Positions 52,668 to 63,305 of a stretch of 64,000 nucleotides of DNA are shown piece by piece. Source of the stretch: Pukyongiella litopenaei. Its GTDB lineage: Bacteria > Pseudomonadota > Alphaproteobacteria > Rhodobacterales > Rhodobacteraceae. Where the stretch lies: the NCBI RefSeq assembly GCF_003008555.2, contig NZ_CP027665.1, positions 3,720,001 through 3,784,000 of the forward strand, given 5' to 3'. Under the pieces are notes generated by a model that was not told the DNA's origin, did not search any database, and worked only from the letters and a program-made list of their open reading frames with translations. Each line of letters begins with the position of its first letter. The first letter of the stretch is position 1. A program made the translations under genes and the position numbers.

Positions 52668-53216
52668 TCAGCCTGCGCCGTCGGTGAATCGCACCTTTCC
52701 GATAAAGGGCAGGTTGCGGTCGCGCTGCGCATAGTCGATCCCGTAGCCGACCACGAATTCGTCCGGTATCTCGAACCCGATCCAGTCGGCGCGGCAATCG
52801 ACCTCGCGCCGGGACGGCTTGTCCAGCAGGGCGATGGATTTCAGCCGCGCCGGGCCGCGGCTGGCCAGCAGGTTGAGAACGTGGTGCATGGTGTGGCCGG
52901 TGTCCACGATGTCCTCGACCACCAGCACGTCGCGCCCTTCGACCGGGCTGCGCAGGTCCTTGAGAATGCGCACCTCGCGCGAACTTTCGGTCGAATCGCC
53001 ATAGGACGAAGCTTCGAGGAAATCGACCTCGATCGGCAGATCCAGTTCGCGAACGAGATCGGCGATGAAGACGAACGAGCCACGCAGCAGGCCGACCACC
53101 ACCAGCTTGTCGGTATCTCCGAACTGGGCACGGATTTCGTGGGAAAGCCCCTCGATTCGCGCGGCGATGGTCTTGGCCGAGATCATCTCATCTATGACAT
53201 ATGGCCGCTTCGCCAT
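52668..53216 (-). CDS. hpt: Hypoxanthine phosphoribosyltransferase
   Basis: 182 aa from the ATG at 53216 ([20 protein letters not shown]), the normal family size; an open frame of 63 more residues upstream is not conserved. The PRPP-binding motif [14 protein letters not shown] and the [17 protein letters not shown] loop identify the type I phosphoribosyltransferase that salvages hypoxanthine (and guanine). A small membrane protein gene follows. Confidence 0.94.
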   Translation of the reverse strand: MAKRPYVIDEMISAKTIAARIEGLSHEIRAQFGDTDKLVVVGLLRGSFVFIADLVRELDLPIEVDFLEASSYGDSTESSREVRILKDLRSPVEGRDVLVVEDIVDTGHTMHHVLNLLASRGPARLKSIALLDKPSRREVDCRADWIGFEIPDEFVVGYGIDYAQRDRNLPFIGKVRFTDGAG

Positions 53217-53308
53217 GGCTGCCCCCTTGATTTTCCGGGCCAACCATACGACAGAACGCGCCACTGTCACCCCCATTCGCCCCGGATCGCGCCAACAGAA
53301 CCGAACAT

Positions 53309-53755
53309 ATGCCGACCCATTCCGAAACCCGAACGCTGCCGTATCGCGCGCAGCAGATGTACGATCTGGTGGCAGACGTGGCGGCGTATCCCGAGTTCCT
53401 GCCATGGTGCGTGGCCGCGCGCGTGCGCCAGGTCGTCCCGCAGGGCGACGCGCAGGTGATGGAGGCCGACCTGGTGATCGGGTTCCAGGTGTTCCGCGAA
53501 CGGTTCGGCAGCCGGGTCACCCTGTGGCCGGATCGCAAGCGGATCGACACCGAATACCTGGACGGGCCGTTCCGATACATGCGGTCGAACTGGGCCTTTG
53601 CCGACCTGCCCGATGGCCGCTGCGAGGTCTCGTTCTTTGTCGATTTCGAGTTTCGCAACGCGATCCTGCAAAAGATGATCGGTGTCGTGTTCCACGAGGC
53701 CATGCACCGGATCGTGGCGGCCTTCGAGGCCCGGGCAAAAGAGCTTCACGGCTGA
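53309..53755 (+). CDS. RatA/COQ10-type START-like protein
   Basis: 148 aa. [48 protein letters not shown] and [20 protein letters not shown] match the short SRPBCC family of RatA and mitochondrial Coq10, which bind ubiquinone or affect ribosome association. No antitoxin-like partner gene lies beside it, so a quinone-binding role is more likely than a toxin role. Confidence 0.88.
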   Translation: MPTHSETRTLPYRAQQMYDLVADVAAYPEFLPWCVAARVRQVVPQGDAQVMEADLVIGFQVFRERFGSRVTLWPDRKRIDTEYLDGPFRYMRSNWAFADLPDGRCEVSFFVDFEFRNAILQKMIGVVFHEAMHRIVAAFEARAKELHG

Positions 53756-53799
53756 CACTTGCCGATGGACGCGGGCGCGGGCGGGGCTAGACTGGCGCC

Positions 53800-55101
53800 A
53801 TGACAGATAGCTTCACGGAAACGCTGGCCGGTCTTGCCGCCGGCCCGGTCGAAACCACGCCGCTGGCGCGGTTGGTCACGCAACTGTCGGCGCTGGACTG
53901 GATCGCGGTCGGGCGCGCGGGCGCCGGTGAACCGGTGTCGCGCATCGTCCGCGACATGGCGCTGGACGATGGCGGCGCCGGCGCGGCGCATCTGTTCGGC
54001 ACCGCCACCATGGCGCCGCTGCGTCAGGCGGCGCTGGTCAACGGCACGATTTCCCACGCGCTCGATTATGACGACACCCATTTCGCCCATATCGGCCACC
54101 CGTCGGTGGCCGTGTTTTCGGCGGCGGTGGCGATGGGCGAGGCGCGGGGGGCCGGGCTCGCCGAAATGCTCGAAGCGGCGCTGGTCGGCATGGAGTTGTC
54201 GGTGCGGCTGGGCCTCTGGCTCGGGCGGCCGCATTACCAGGCCGGGTTTCACATGACCGCGACCGCCGGTGCCTTTGGCGCCGCCGCCGCCGCGGCCCGG
54301 CTGGCGGGGCTGGATGCGGCGGCCACCGCGATGGCGCTGGGGCTGACCGCGACACGGGCGTCCGGGCTCAAGGCGCAGTTCGGCACAATGGGCAAGCCCT
54401 ACAATGCCGGGATCGCCGCCAGCACCGGCATCGAATCGGTTCTGCTGGTGCAGCGGGGATTTGTCGCCAACCCGGTCGCGCTCGAGGGTGAGTTCGGGTT
54501 CGGGGCCACCCATCACGGCCAGTCCGGTCGCGACGACGCGCTGGCCGGGCTGGGGCGGGACTGGCTGTTCGAACAGGTCAGCCATAAATTCCACGCCTGC
54601 TGCCACGGGCTGCATGCCGCGCTCGAGGCGGGGCGCGAGCTTGACGTGGCCGCGCCCGAGATCGCGCGGCTGACGGTGCGGACCCATCCGCGCTGGATGT
54701 CGGTCTGCAACCAGCCCGCGCCCATCACCGGTCTGGGGGCCAAGTTCAGCTATCGCACCGTGCTGGCGATGCAGGCGCTCGGACATGACACCGCGCGGCT
54801 CGACAGCTATGCGGACCACCTCTGCGCCGATCCAAGGGTGATCGACCTGCGGGATCGCATCATGGTCGAAGTGGACGGGTCGCTGGCCGAGACCGAGGCG
54901 CGGCTGGAAGTGCTGCGCCGGGACGGCGCGCGGTTCGAGGCGCGGCACGATCTGTCCGCGCCGATGACGCCCGAGACGCGGGAAGACCGGGTTCGCGGCA
55001 AGGCGGCGGGGCTGATCGGCGCCGACATGGCGCAAGAGGTCTGGTCGATGCTGAGCGGCGGCGGGGATGTGGCCGGTTTCGCCGCGCTGATGTCGGCCTG
55101 A
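53800..55101 (+). CDS. MmgE/PrpD family protein
   Basis: 433 aa. NGTISHALDYDDTHFAHIGHPS is the family hallmark, with GLALGLTATRASGLKAQFGTM-like and FHACCHGLHAALEAGREL-like segments further along. Family members are 2-methylcitrate or cis-aconitate-type dehydratases/decarboxylases, but many have unknown substrates; no methylcitrate genes are nearby. Monocistronic. Confidence 0.87.
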   Translation: MTDSFTETLAGLAAGPVETTPLARLVTQLSALDWIAVGRAGAGEPVSRIVRDMALDDGGAGAAHLFGTATMAPLRQAALVNGTISHALDYDDTHFAHIGHPSVAVFSAAVAMGEARGAGLAEMLEAALVGMELSVRLGLWLGRPHYQAGFHMTATAGAFGAAAAAARLAGLDAAATAMALGLTATRASGLKAQFGTMGKPYNAGIAASTGIESVLLVQRGFVANPVALEGEFGFGATHHGQSGRDDALAGLGRDWLFEQVSHKFHACCHGLHAALEAGRELDVAAPEIARLTVRTHPRWMSVCNQPAPITGLGAKFSYRTVLAMQALGHDTARLDSYADHLCADPRVIDLRDRIMVEVDGSLAETEARLEVLRRDGARFEARHDLSAPMTPETREDRVRGKAAGLIGADMAQEVWSMLSGGGDVAGFAALMSA

Positions 55102-55125
55102 CCCGGCTGGGCCGGCGCTGCCGGG

Positions 55126-55599
55126 TCAGGCCGCCAGCGCCCGCGCCAGTAGGCCAAGCGCGTGATCGCGGGCCGCCGCGCGCACGCTGCCGCGTCCCAG
55201 AGCGCCGAAATCGACGGTCTCGGCAAGGCTATCCCGCCCGGACATGGCGAGGCCGAAACAGACCCGGCCTTCGGGCTTGAATTCGGACCCGCCCGGCCCG
55301 GCGATCCCGGTGATCGACACCGCCAGCGTGGCGCCTGACCGCGACAGCGCGCCCTCCGCCATTTCCCGCGCCACCTGTTCCGACACGGCCCCGAAGGCAT
55401 TAAGCGTTTCGGCGCGCACGCCCAGCATGTCGCGCTTGGCGGCGTTGGTATAGGTGACGAACCCCCGGTCGATCACATCCGAGGCCCCGGCGATATCGGT
55501 CAGCGCCACCGCGACCATGCCGCCGGTGCAGCTCTCGGCCGTAGCGATCATCACACCCTGCGCGCGGGCGGCATCGAGAATGGCGGCGGCCGGGGTCAC
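55126..55599 (-). CDS. CinA C-terminal domain protein (nicotinamide-nucleotide amidohydrolase)
   Basis: 157 aa from a GTG at 55599 overlapping the pgpA stop (GTGA). ATAESCTGGMVAVALTDIAG, FVTYTNAAKRDMLGV and VSITGIAGPGGSEFKPEGRV are the CinA C-terminal (PncC-type) signatures. The family deamidates nicotinamide mononucleotide. The N-terminal CinA domain is absent, as in most stand-alone copies. Last gene of ispDF-pgpA-cinA. Confidence 0.9.
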   Translation of the reverse strand: MTPAAAILDAARAQGVMIATAESCTGGMVAVALTDIAGASDVIDRGFVTYTNAAKRDMLGVRAETLNAFGAVSEQVAREMAEGALSRSGATLAVSITGIAGPGGSEFKPEGRVCFGLAMSGRDSLAETVDFGALGRGSVRAAARDHALGLLARALAA

Positions 55600-56096
55600 A
55601 GCCCCAGGACCCCGTGCCAGAGCCCCGCCAGCAGCATCACGCCAAGCCCGGCAAAGACGCCCGCGATCACGTCGTCGAGCATCACCCCCAGCGCGTCGCC
55701 GCGCCGGTCCGCCCAGCCCACCGGGCCGGGTTTGAGAATGTCGAACAGCCGGAACAGCGCAAAGCCCGCGACCCAGCCGGGCCACAGCGCGGTGACCGAC
55801 AGGCCATGGGCCCAGGCGGCATAGCTGAGCGGCAGCAGCGCGATGAACTGGCCGACCACCTCGTCGATCACGATCTCGGACGGGTCGTGATCGTCGCTGC
55901 CGCGGGTGGTCTCGGCGGTGGCCCACCAGCCCTTGGCGAACCCGGCGATGGTGGCGAGCAGCAGCAGGGGAAAGCCGCCGATCACATGGAACAGCCAGGC
56001 CAGCGGCAGCGCGGCGAGCGAGCCCCAGGTGCCCGGGGCAGGGCGCAGATAGCCGACCCCGCCCGCCGTCGCGATCAGCCGCGCCCAGCCCTTCAT
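55596..56096 (-). CDS. pgpA: Phosphatidylglycerophosphatase A
   Basis: 166 aa with about four membrane helices. [17 protein letters not shown], the acidic [16 protein letters not shown] and [14 protein letters not shown] are the conserved PgpA motifs. It removes phosphate from phosphatidylglycerophosphate, supplying phosphatidylglycerol that cardiolipin synthase (elsewhere in this window) uses. It overlaps both ispDF and cinA by 4 bp. Confidence 0.92.
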   Translation of the reverse strand: MKGWARLIATAGGVGYLRPAPGTWGSLAALPLAWLFHVIGGFPLLLLATIAGFAKGWWATAETTRGSDDHDPSEIVIDEVVGQFIALLPLSYAAWAHGLSVTALWPGWVAGFALFRLFDILKPGPVGWADRRGDALGVMLDDVIAGVFAGLGVMLLAGLWHGVLGL

Positions 56097-57241
56097 GCCG
56101 GCACCAGCAGCGCGGTGGCCTGCGCGGCGATCCCCTCGCCCCGGCCGGTGAAGCCCAGCCGTTCCGACGTGGTCGCCTTGACCGAGATCCGGGCCCGGTC
56201 CAGCCCCATGATGCCGGCCAGCGCATCGCGCATGGCCTGCGCATGTGGCCCGATCTTGGGATATTCACAGATCAGGGTGCAATCGACATTGCCGATGCGA
56301 TAGCCCATCCGGGCCGCCAGATCGACCGCGTGGCGCAGGAAGATATCGCTGGCCGCGCCTTTCCATTGTGGATCGGAGGGCGGGAAATGCTGGCCGATAT
56401 CGCCTTGCGCCAACGCGCCATAGATCGCGTCGGTGATCGCATGCATGCCCACATCCGCGTCCGAATGCCCCTGCAATCCCCGGTCATGCGCCACATCCAC
56501 GCCGCACAGGGTCACCCGATCGCCCGGTCCGAACCGATGCACGTCGAACCCGTTTCCCAGCCTGATATCCGGCCCCGCCATATGACGCCCTCGCAACACT
56601 TGTTCCGCCCGGGCGAAATCGCCGGGCAGGGTTACCTTCAGATTGTCCTCGTCGCCGGGAACGATGGCAACCTCGATCCCGGCCAGCCGTGCCACCTCGA
56701 CATCGTCGGCGGCACCGCCGGGATGGGCCGCATGGGCGGCGCGGATCGCCTCGAAATCGAACCCCTGCGGCGTCTGCGCCCGATAGAGCCCCGACCGGTC
56801 GCCGGTGCCGGTCACCCGGCCATCGGCCCCGGTCCAGAGCGCATCGGTCACCGCCAGCGCCGGGGCCGCGCCGGGCGCATGTTCCAGCGCGTCGATTACC
56901 GCGTCGATCACCCGCAGGCCCGCGCATGGCCGCGCCGCGTCATGTATCAGCACCTTGTCCGGTGCGGACGCCGCCAGCGCCGCCAGTCCGTTGCGCACCG
57001 ACGCCGCCCGGTCGGCGCCGCCCTGCGCGATCACGCAGCCCTCGAAATCCGGCCCGGCGGCACGCGCCATATCGTCGGGATGAAGCACCAACGCCACCGG
57101 TCCGACACGCCGCGCGGCGCGCAGGGCGGCGATGGTGTGAGCCAGCATCGGCCGGCCCGCGATCTCGCGCCATTGTTTCGGGCAATCGCCCCCGGCCCGC
57201 GTTCCGCGTCCCGCGGCGACGATCAATGCGGCTATGGTCAT
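56093..57241 (-). CDS. ispDF: Bifunctional IspD-IspF (MEP pathway)
   Basis: 382 aa. The IspD part (1 to ~220) starts [19 protein letters not shown] with the CTP-binding loop and HDAARP. The IspF part follows from [16 protein letters not shown] with metal ligands in DVH and [15 protein letters not shown], ending with the [13 protein letters not shown] segment. It catalyses the third and fifth steps of isoprenoid precursor synthesis; the fusion is common in alphaproteobacteria. The ATG at 57241 is chosen; the frame stays open far upstream by chance. Confidence 0.95.
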   Translation of the reverse strand: MTIAALIVAAGRGTRAGGDCPKQWREIAGRPMLAHTIAALRAARRVGPVALVLHPDDMARAAGPDFEGCVIAQGGADRAASVRNGLAALAASAPDKVLIHDAARPCAGLRVIDAVIDALEHAPGAAPALAVTDALWTGADGRVTGTGDRSGLYRAQTPQGFDFEAIRAAHAAHPGGAADDVEVARLAGIEVAIVPGDEDNLKVTLPGDFARAEQVLRGRHMAGPDIRLGNGFDVHRFGPGDRVTLCGVDVAHDRGLQGHSDADVGMHAITDAIYGALAQGDIGQHFPPSDPQWKGAASDIFLRHAVDLAARMGYRIGNVDCTLICEYPKIGPHAQAMRDALAGIMGLDRARISVKATTSERLGFTGRGEGIAAQATALLVPA

Positions 57242-57424
57242 GGGCAGGTCCGTTCCGTAAATCGGGTCCGGTTTAGGCCCTGTGTCCGGGACAGGCAATT
57301 GCCCCCGAACCACCGCCCAAAAAATAGGCATGCGCTCGAAAACGTGGCGGAAAGACGGGGGCCGCGCATTGTGGACGCGCCGGCCGGGCGCTAGAACCGT
57401 CCCTGTTGCACAAGGTTGAGGCTC

Positions 57425-58408
57425 ATGCCCGTCACGCTCGGTTCCGCCAATCTGACCCCGCCCGTGATCCTGGCCCCGATGGCCGGTATCACCGACCGTC
57501 CCTATCGCGACCTGGTGACACGGTTCGGCGCCGGGCTGGCGGTCAGCGAAATGGTTGCCAGCCAGGAAATGGTGCAGGCCAAGCCGGGGGTGCGCGAACG
57601 GGCCGAACTGGGCGTCGAGGCGGCCCGCACCGCGGTCCAGATCGCCGGGCGCGATGCCGGGTGGATGGCCGAGGCGGCGCGGCGTCTGGCGGGGCAGGGG
57701 GCGGCGATCATCGACATCAATATGGGCTGCCCGGCCAAGAAGGTGACCAACGGCTATTCGGGCTCGGCGCTGATGAAGACGCCGGATCACGCGCTGCGCC
57801 TGATCGAGGCGGTGGTGGCGGCGGTCGACCTGCCGGTGACGCTGAAGACCCGGCTGGGCTGGGATGAGGATCTGCTCAACGCGCCCGACATCGCGCGCCG
57901 CGCCGAATCGGCGGGGGTGCGGATGGTCACGATCCACGGCCGCACCCGGTGCCAGTTCTACAAGGGCACCGCCGATTGGGACGCGATCCGCGCGGTGCGG
58001 GACGCGGTCACGATCCCGGTGATCGCCAATGGCGACATCACCGACGGCGCGGCGGCGCGCCGGGCGCTCGAGGCGTCGGGGGCGGACGGCGTCATGGTCG
58101 GGCGCGGGGCGCAGGGGAAACCGTGGCTGCTGGCGCAGATCGCCCATGATCTCTGGAACACGCCCGCGCCCCAGATCCCGCGGGGCGGGGCGTTCACCGA
58201 CATGGTTGCGACCCATTACGAAGCAATGCTCGGCTTTTACGGGCGCGACCTGGGGCTGCGCGTCGCGCGCAAGCATCTGGGCTGGTACATGGATGGGGCG
58301 GGCACGATCCCGGCGCTGCGCCGCGCCGTGCTGACCGGGCGCGACCCCGGTGCGGTGCTGCGGCTTCTGGGCGATGCGCTGGCATCATCCGGGCAGGTGG
58401 CGGCATGA
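57425..58408 (+). CDS. dusB: tRNA-dihydrouridine synthase DusB (NifR3)
   Basis: 327 aa from the ATG at 57425; a TTG nine bases upstream is the alternative. [20 protein letters not shown] opens the FMN barrel, [20 protein letters not shown] carries the catalytic Cys, and THEGRTR-like [16 protein letters not shown] and ANGDITDG follow. It reduces uridines in tRNA. As in Rhodobacter (nifR3), it is the first gene of the ntr operon; its stop overlaps the ntrB start. Confidence 0.94.
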   Translation: MPVTLGSANLTPPVILAPMAGITDRPYRDLVTRFGAGLAVSEMVASQEMVQAKPGVRERAELGVEAARTAVQIAGRDAGWMAEAARRLAGQGAAIIDINMGCPAKKVTNGYSGSALMKTPDHALRLIEAVVAAVDLPVTLKTRLGWDEDLLNAPDIARRAESAGVRMVTIHGRTRCQFYKGTADWDAIRAVRDAVTIPVIANGDITDGAAARRALEASGADGVMVGRGAQGKPWLLAQIAHDLWNTPAPQIPRGGAFTDMVATHYEAMLGFYGRDLGLRVARKHLGWYMDGAGTIPALRRAVLTGRDPGAVLRLLGDALASSGQVAA

Positions 58409-59499
58409 CCCCCGACAGCGTGATCTGGGCATCGCTGCCGGTGCCGGCGTTCCGGATCGACGGGCAGGATCGCATTGTCGACGTGAACCCCGCCGCCGAA
58501 GGGTTCCTGAACGCGTCATGCCGTGCGGTGGCGGGCCAGCCAGTCTGGGATCAGGTCGCCGTCGATGCCCCGATCGAGGCCGCGCTGGCGCGGTCGCGGC
58601 GCAACGGCACGCCGCTCTTTGTCAATGACGTGCAGATCGGCACCGGGGAACGGGCGCCGATGGAATGTTCGCTGCAGGTGGCGCCGCTGGCGGCCGGCGA
58701 CGGCGAGATGATCCTGCTGATCTCGCCCCGCGAACTGAGCGGGCGGATGGCCGGTCCGCACGCGGTCAGTTCCGCCGCGCAATCGGCGATCGGCATGGCC
58801 GAGATGCTGGCGCATGAGATCAAGAACCCGCTTGCCGGGATCACCGGCGCCGCCCAGCTGCTGAGCATGAATCTCGACCGCGACGACCTCGAACTGACCG
58901 ACCTGATCGTGTCCGAGAGCCGCCGCATCGTCAAACTGCTCGAACGGGTCGAGCAGTTCGGCAATCTCAGCCCGCCCGAACTGGCGCCGGTCAACCTGCA
59001 TGACGTACTCGACCGCGCCCGGCGGTCGGCGCTGGTCGGGTTCGGGGCCCACATGACCATCATCGAGGATTACGATCCGTCGCTGCCGATGGCCTGCGGC
59101 GATGCGGACCAGCTGTTGCAAGTGGTTCTGAACCTGCTCAAGAACGCCGCTGAGGCGGCCGAAGCCAGTAGCGGCCAGGGCGGCACGATCCGGCTGCGAA
59201 CCTATTTCGAGCATTCCTTCCGCCTGCGGCGGTCCGACGGGTCCGGCCATTCCCTGCCGCTGCAGGTCGAGATCATCGATGACGGGCCGGGGCTGCCCGA
59301 TACGATCCGCGACCGCGTGTTCGACCCGTTCGTGTCGGGGCGCGAGAACGGCACCGGGCTGGGGCTGGCGCTGGTCGGCAAGATCCTGTCCGACCACGGC
59401 GGCTGGATCTCGGTCACCTCGGTGCCGGGCCGGACCGTGTTCCGCCTCTCCTTGCCGCGGGCCCGCATGACTTCGACAGAAAACAAGGAAACGATCTGA
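58405..59499 (+). CDS. ntrB: Nitrogen regulation sensor kinase NtrB
   Basis: 364 aa, soluble. An N-terminal PAS domain ([20 protein letters not shown]) is followed by the phosphorylated His in [20 protein letters not shown] and the ATP-binding region ([37 protein letters not shown]). It phosphorylates NtrC when nitrogen is scarce, under PII control in known systems. The gene overlaps dusB by 4 bp and ntrC by 1 bp. Confidence 0.94.
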   Translation: MTPDSVIWASLPVPAFRIDGQDRIVDVNPAAEGFLNASCRAVAGQPVWDQVAVDAPIEAALARSRRNGTPLFVNDVQIGTGERAPMECSLQVAPLAAGDGEMILLISPRELSGRMAGPHAVSSAAQSAIGMAEMLAHEIKNPLAGITGAAQLLSMNLDRDDLELTDLIVSESRRIVKLLERVEQFGNLSPPELAPVNLHDVLDRARRSALVGFGAHMTIIEDYDPSLPMACGDADQLLQVVLNLLKNAAEAAEASSGQGGTIRLRTYFEHSFRLRRSDGSGHSLPLQVEIIDDGPGLPDTIRDRVFDPFVSGRENGTGLGLALVGKILSDHGGWISVTSVPGRTVFRLSLPRARMTSTENKETI

Positions 59500-60869
59500 T
59501 GGATGGCACCGTTCTCGTCGCCGATGACGACCGCACGATCCGCACCGTTCTGACCCAGGCCCTGACGCGGGCGGGGTGCAAGGTGCATGCCACCAGTTCG
59601 CTGACGACGCTGATGCGCTGGGTCGGCGAAGGCAAGGGCGATGTGGTGATCTCGGACGTGGTCATGCCCGATGGCAACGGGCTGGAAATGCTGCCGAAGA
59701 TTTCTCAGGACCGGCCCGGCCTGCCGGTGATCGTGATTTCGGCGCAGAACACGATCATGACCGCGATCCAGGCCGCCGAGGCGGATGCTTATGATTACCT
59801 GCCCAAGCCGTTCGACCTGCCGGACCTGATGAAACGCACCGCAAAGGCGCTGGAGATCGGCAGCCGCACCCGGCGCAGCGCCGCCGTGCCGCCCGAACAG
59901 GACCGTCCCGAGGACCTGCCGCTGGTGGGCCGCACCCCGGTCATGCAGGAACTCTACCGGCTGGTCGCGCGGGTGATGAACACCGAGCTTCCGGTGCTGA
60001 TCCATGGCGAGAGCGGCACAGGCAAGACCCTGATCGCGCGGGCGCTGCACGATTTCTCGGACCGGCGCGCGATGCCGTTCGTTTCCGCCACGGCCTCGGA
60101 CCTGCGCGACCTCGAAGGCCCGGCGCGCCTGCTGGCGCGGGTGCGCGGCGGAACGCTGCTGATCGAGGAGATCGGCGATCTCGACGACGAGATGCAGGGG
60201 CGGCTGGTGCGGATGATCGACAGCCCCGGCGACCATGCGCCGCGGTTCATGTCCACATCCCAGGGCGATCCGGTGGCCGCCGTGGGCGCGGGCCGGGTGC
60301 GCGACGACCTGTTCTATCGGCTCGGCGGGGCGAGCCTGCACGTCCCCGCGCTGCGCGAACGCGTCGATGACATCCCGCTGCTGACCGCGCATTTCCTGTC
60401 ACGCGGCGCGCGCGAGGGCCTGGCCGAGCGGCGGCTGGGGCGCGAGGCGGCGGAGTTGTTCCGCGCCTATAGCTGGCCCGGCAATGTGCGCCAGCTCGAA
60501 AACGCCGTGCGCCGGCTGATGCTGACCGGCCGCAACGCCGAGATCACCCGTGCCGAGGCCGAAACCCTGCTGGCCGACCAGCCGGACATGGAGCCGCTGT
60601 TGGGGGCGCAGGATGGCGACAAGCTGTCGGCATCGGTCGCGCGCCACCTGCGGCGCTATTTCGACCTGCATGGCAAGATGTTGCCGCCGCCGGGGCTGTA
60701 CGGACGCATCCTGCGGGAAATGGAACAGCCGCTGATCGAGATCGCGCTGGACGCAACCGGCGGTAATCAGGCAAAATGTGCCGATCTGCTCGGGATAAAC
60801 CGCAATACCTTGCGCAAGAAAATTCTCGGCCTCGATATTCAGGTGACACGCCGCCGCAAGTTGATGTAA
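59499..60869 (+). CDS. ntrC: Nitrogen response regulator NtrC, GAFTGA-less
   Basis: 456 aa. The receiver domain has D53 ([13 protein letters not shown]). The central AAA+ domain has Walker A ([14 protein letters not shown]) and Walker B-like [14 protein letters not shown], but where the sigma54-contacting GAFTGA loop is expected there is only [20 protein letters not shown]. The C-terminal Fis-type helix-turn-helix ([20 protein letters not shown]) is intact. This matches the known Rhodobacter capsulatus NtrC type that works with sigma70 polymerase. Confidence 0.94.
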   Translation: MDGTVLVADDDRTIRTVLTQALTRAGCKVHATSSLTTLMRWVGEGKGDVVISDVVMPDGNGLEMLPKISQDRPGLPVIVISAQNTIMTAIQAAEADAYDYLPKPFDLPDLMKRTAKALEIGSRTRRSAAVPPEQDRPEDLPLVGRTPVMQELYRLVARVMNTELPVLIHGESGTGKTLIARALHDFSDRRAMPFVSATASDLRDLEGPARLLARVRGGTLLIEEIGDLDDEMQGRLVRMIDSPGDHAPRFMSTSQGDPVAAVGAGRVRDDLFYRLGGASLHVPALRERVDDIPLLTAHFLSRGAREGLAERRLGREAAELFRAYSWPGNVRQLENAVRRLMLTGRNAEITRAEAETLLADQPDMEPLLGAQDGDKLSASVARHLRRYFDLHGKMLPPPGLYGRILREMEQPLIEIALDATGGNQAKCADLLGINRNTLRKKILGLDIQVTRRRKLM

Positions 60870-60950
60870 AAAGGCCACATAAGCGTGGCGCACGGGCTTC
60901 ACCGCCTGTGGACGACCACAACATATGGCGGTTGGCTGCGAAAGCGGCGC

Positions 60951-63305
60951 ATGAAAACGAGGGCAGCAGTGGCGACCTGGTCACAAGGCAGGCCGGTATC
61001 AGCCTTTAATACCTGGCGGCGCACGCGGCGGGCGCGCAATCTCGGCACATTGGGGATGGTGCTGCTGGGCCCGTTGCTGGCCTTTGCCACCTACATGGTG
61101 CTGGGCCCGTTCGATCTGCGATCATCCGCCCCGGCGCTGCGGTCGATCCTGCTGGCCGATCTCGTCTATATCCTGGTCGTGGCGACGCTGGTGCTGGGCC
61201 AGGTGGCGCGGCTCGTCGCGGCGCGCCGGGCGCAATCGGCCGGCGCACGGCTGCACCTGAGACTGATCGGTGTGTTCGCCCTGCTGGCGCTGATTCCGGC
61301 GGTGACGGTGGCGGTCTTTGCCGGGCTGACGGTGAATATCGGCCTCGAGGGCTGGTTCTCGGACCGGGTGCGGCAGGTGGTCGGGTCGTCCCTGTCCGCC
61401 GCGCAGGCCTATGAGGCCGAACACCGCGAGGGGCTGGTCGAGGATGCCACCGCGCTGGCCGAGTTCCTGGATGCCAGCCGCGAGGTGACCTTCTTTGCCG
61501 GCGATGCCGAGCTGCGGCAGTTCCTGGCCCAGGGGCAGGCACAGATCCAGCGCGGGCTGCGCGAGGCCTATGTGATCGACGGCAGCGGCGAGATCCGCGC
61601 GCGCGGCGAACAATCCTATCTGTTCAACTATGAACGCCCCGATCCCGATCAGATCAGGGAGGCGTCGGAAAACGAGATCCTGATCATACAGGACTGGAAC
61701 AACAACGAATTCCGGGCGCTGGTGCCGCTTGCGGCCTTCGTGGACCGCTATCTCTATGTCAGCCGCGATGTCGATGGCGCGATCCTCAACCTGCTGGACG
61801 ACACCAAGGAAACGGTGCGGCTGTATCAGCAGTTGGAGAGCGAACGCGGGCGGGTGCTGTTCGAGTTCGGATTGCTATACATCGGCTTTGCGGTGATCCT
61901 GATCCTTGCTGCGATCTGGCTGGGCCTGTGGTTCGCGGAACGCCTGTCACGGCCGGTCGGACGGTTGACGGACGCGGCGCAGAAGGTGGGCGCCGGTGAT
62001 CTCAACGTGCAGGTGCAGGAAGAAAGAGGCGATGACGAAATCGCCATGTTGTCACGCTATTTCAACCAGATGACGCGGCAACTTAAAGGTCAGCGCGAAG
62101 CTCTTCTGGATTACACGAGACAGATCGAAGGGCGGCAGCGGCTGTTCGATTCCGTGCTGAGCTCAGTGACATCGGGCGTGGTCGGGCTGGACCCGGATGG
62201 CCATGTGACCTTTGTGAACCGGTCCGCCGCACGGTTGCTGGACTGGTCCGGCGACGAACAATCGCTGGCGCTGAAGGTGGCGGTGCCCGAATTCGGCCCG
62301 CTCTATGACGAATTGCGCGCGGATGACCGCGAGGTTGCGCAGGGCGAAATCAAGGTGACGCGGCAGGGCCGGCAGGAGATCCTGCTGGTGCGCCTGGCGA
62401 CCCGCCGCGGCGCCGATGGCGGGCTGGAAGGCTATGTGATCGCGTTCGACGACGTGACCGATCTGGTCAGCGCCCAGCGGATGGCGGCCTGGGGCGACGT
62501 GGCCCGCCGCATCGCCCATGAAATCAAGAACCCGCTGACGCCGATCCAGCTGTCGGCGGAACGGATCAAGCGCAAGTTCGGCAGGGCGGTGGGGGAAGAC
62601 CGCGAGAAGCTGGAAAACATGACCGACGTGATCGTGCGCCAGACCGGCGACCTGCGCCGGATCGTGGACGAGTTTTCCCGGTTTGCGCGAATGCCCGAAC
62701 CGCAGCGCCGCGCCGAGGACCTGGTGCAGATCGTCGGGGACGCGGTGCTGTTGCAGCAGACGGGGCAGCCGGATGTCAGGATTTCCGCCGATCTGCCAGA
62801 CGCCCCGCTGGGGGCCGAGGTCGATGCCACGATGATGTCGCAGGCGCTGACCAACCTTATCAAGAACGCAGGCGAAGCCATTGATACCCTGAAGGAAACC
62901 GGTGTGCCGCAGGGGTTCGAACCGGAAATTCGCGTCACCCTGAAGACCGAGGGCAACAGCGGCGTCATCACCGTTGCCGACAACGGCATCGGTCTGCCCG
63001 AGGACCGGGCGCGGCTGTTTGAGCCCTATGTGACCACCCGCGATGCCGGGACCGGCCTGGGTTTGCCGATCGTCAGGAAGATCATCGAGGAACATGGCGG
63101 CAGCCTGGTCCTGGAGGATGCGCCCGCCTTTGACGACAGCGGCCGCGTGGGCGCGATGGCGGTGATCCGTCTGCCGATCACCGGGGCGGGCAGGGCCGAC
63201 GGCGCCGAACCGGACGGCCGCAGGAAACAACCGATCGGGGCATCGGCGCTCGACCCCGGCAAATCACTGAGCAGGAAACACACGGAGCAGGATCGACATG
63301 AGTGA
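60951..63305 (+). CDS. ntrY: Nitrogen regulation membrane sensor kinase NtrY
   Basis: 784 aa from the ATG at 60951; a GTG at 60885 would add 22 residues and is the alternative. Four membrane helices are predicted (three near the N-terminus, one at about 300), then HAMP (RLSRPVGRLTDAAQKVGAGD), PAS (FDSVLSSVTSGVVGLDPDGHVTF), the His box [20 protein letters not shown] and the ATPase part ending GTGLGLPIVRKIIEEHGG. It senses an unknown signal at the membrane and phosphorylates NtrX. It overlaps ntrX by 8 bp. Confidence 0.93.
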   Translation: MKTRAAVATWSQGRPVSAFNTWRRTRRARNLGTLGMVLLGPLLAFATYMVLGPFDLRSSAPALRSILLADLVYILVVATLVLGQVARLVAARRAQSAGARLHLRLIGVFALLALIPAVTVAVFAGLTVNIGLEGWFSDRVRQVVGSSLSAAQAYEAEHREGLVEDATALAEFLDASREVTFFAGDAELRQFLAQGQAQIQRGLREAYVIDGSGEIRARGEQSYLFNYERPDPDQIREASENEILIIQDWNNNEFRALVPLAAFVDRYLYVSRDVDGAILNLLDDTKETVRLYQQLESERGRVLFEFGLLYIGFAVILILAAIWLGLWFAERLSRPVGRLTDAAQKVGAGDLNVQVQEERGDDEIAMLSRYFNQMTRQLKGQREALLDYTRQIEGRQRLFDSVLSSVTSGVVGLDPDGHVTFVNRSAARLLDWSGDEQSLALKVAVPEFGPLYDELRADDREVAQGEIKVTRQGRQEILLVRLATRRGADGGLEGYVIAFDDVTDLVSAQRMAAWGDVARRIAHEIKNPLTPIQLSAERIKRKFGRAVGEDREKLENMTDVIVRQTGDLRRIVDEFSRFARMPEPQRRAEDLVQIVGDAVLLQQTGQPDVRISADLPDAPLGAEVDATMMSQALTNLIKNAGEAIDTLKETGVPQGFEPEIRVTLKTEGNSGVITVADNGIGLPEDRARLFEPYVTTRDAGTGLGLPIVRKIIEEHGGSLVLEDAPAFDDSGRVGAMAVIRLPITGAGRADGAEPDGRRKQPIGASALDPGKSLSRKHTEQDRHE

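Noticed and set aside
53309-53755. RatA-type toxin with partner antitoxin
   Set aside because: No small partner gene is adjacent; the fold fits a ubiquinone-binding COQ10-like protein better, so no toxin-antitoxin system is claimed.
57242-58276. Upstream extension of ispDF by 345 codons
   Set aside because: It is antisense to dusB, and IspD begins normally at the ATG at 57241.
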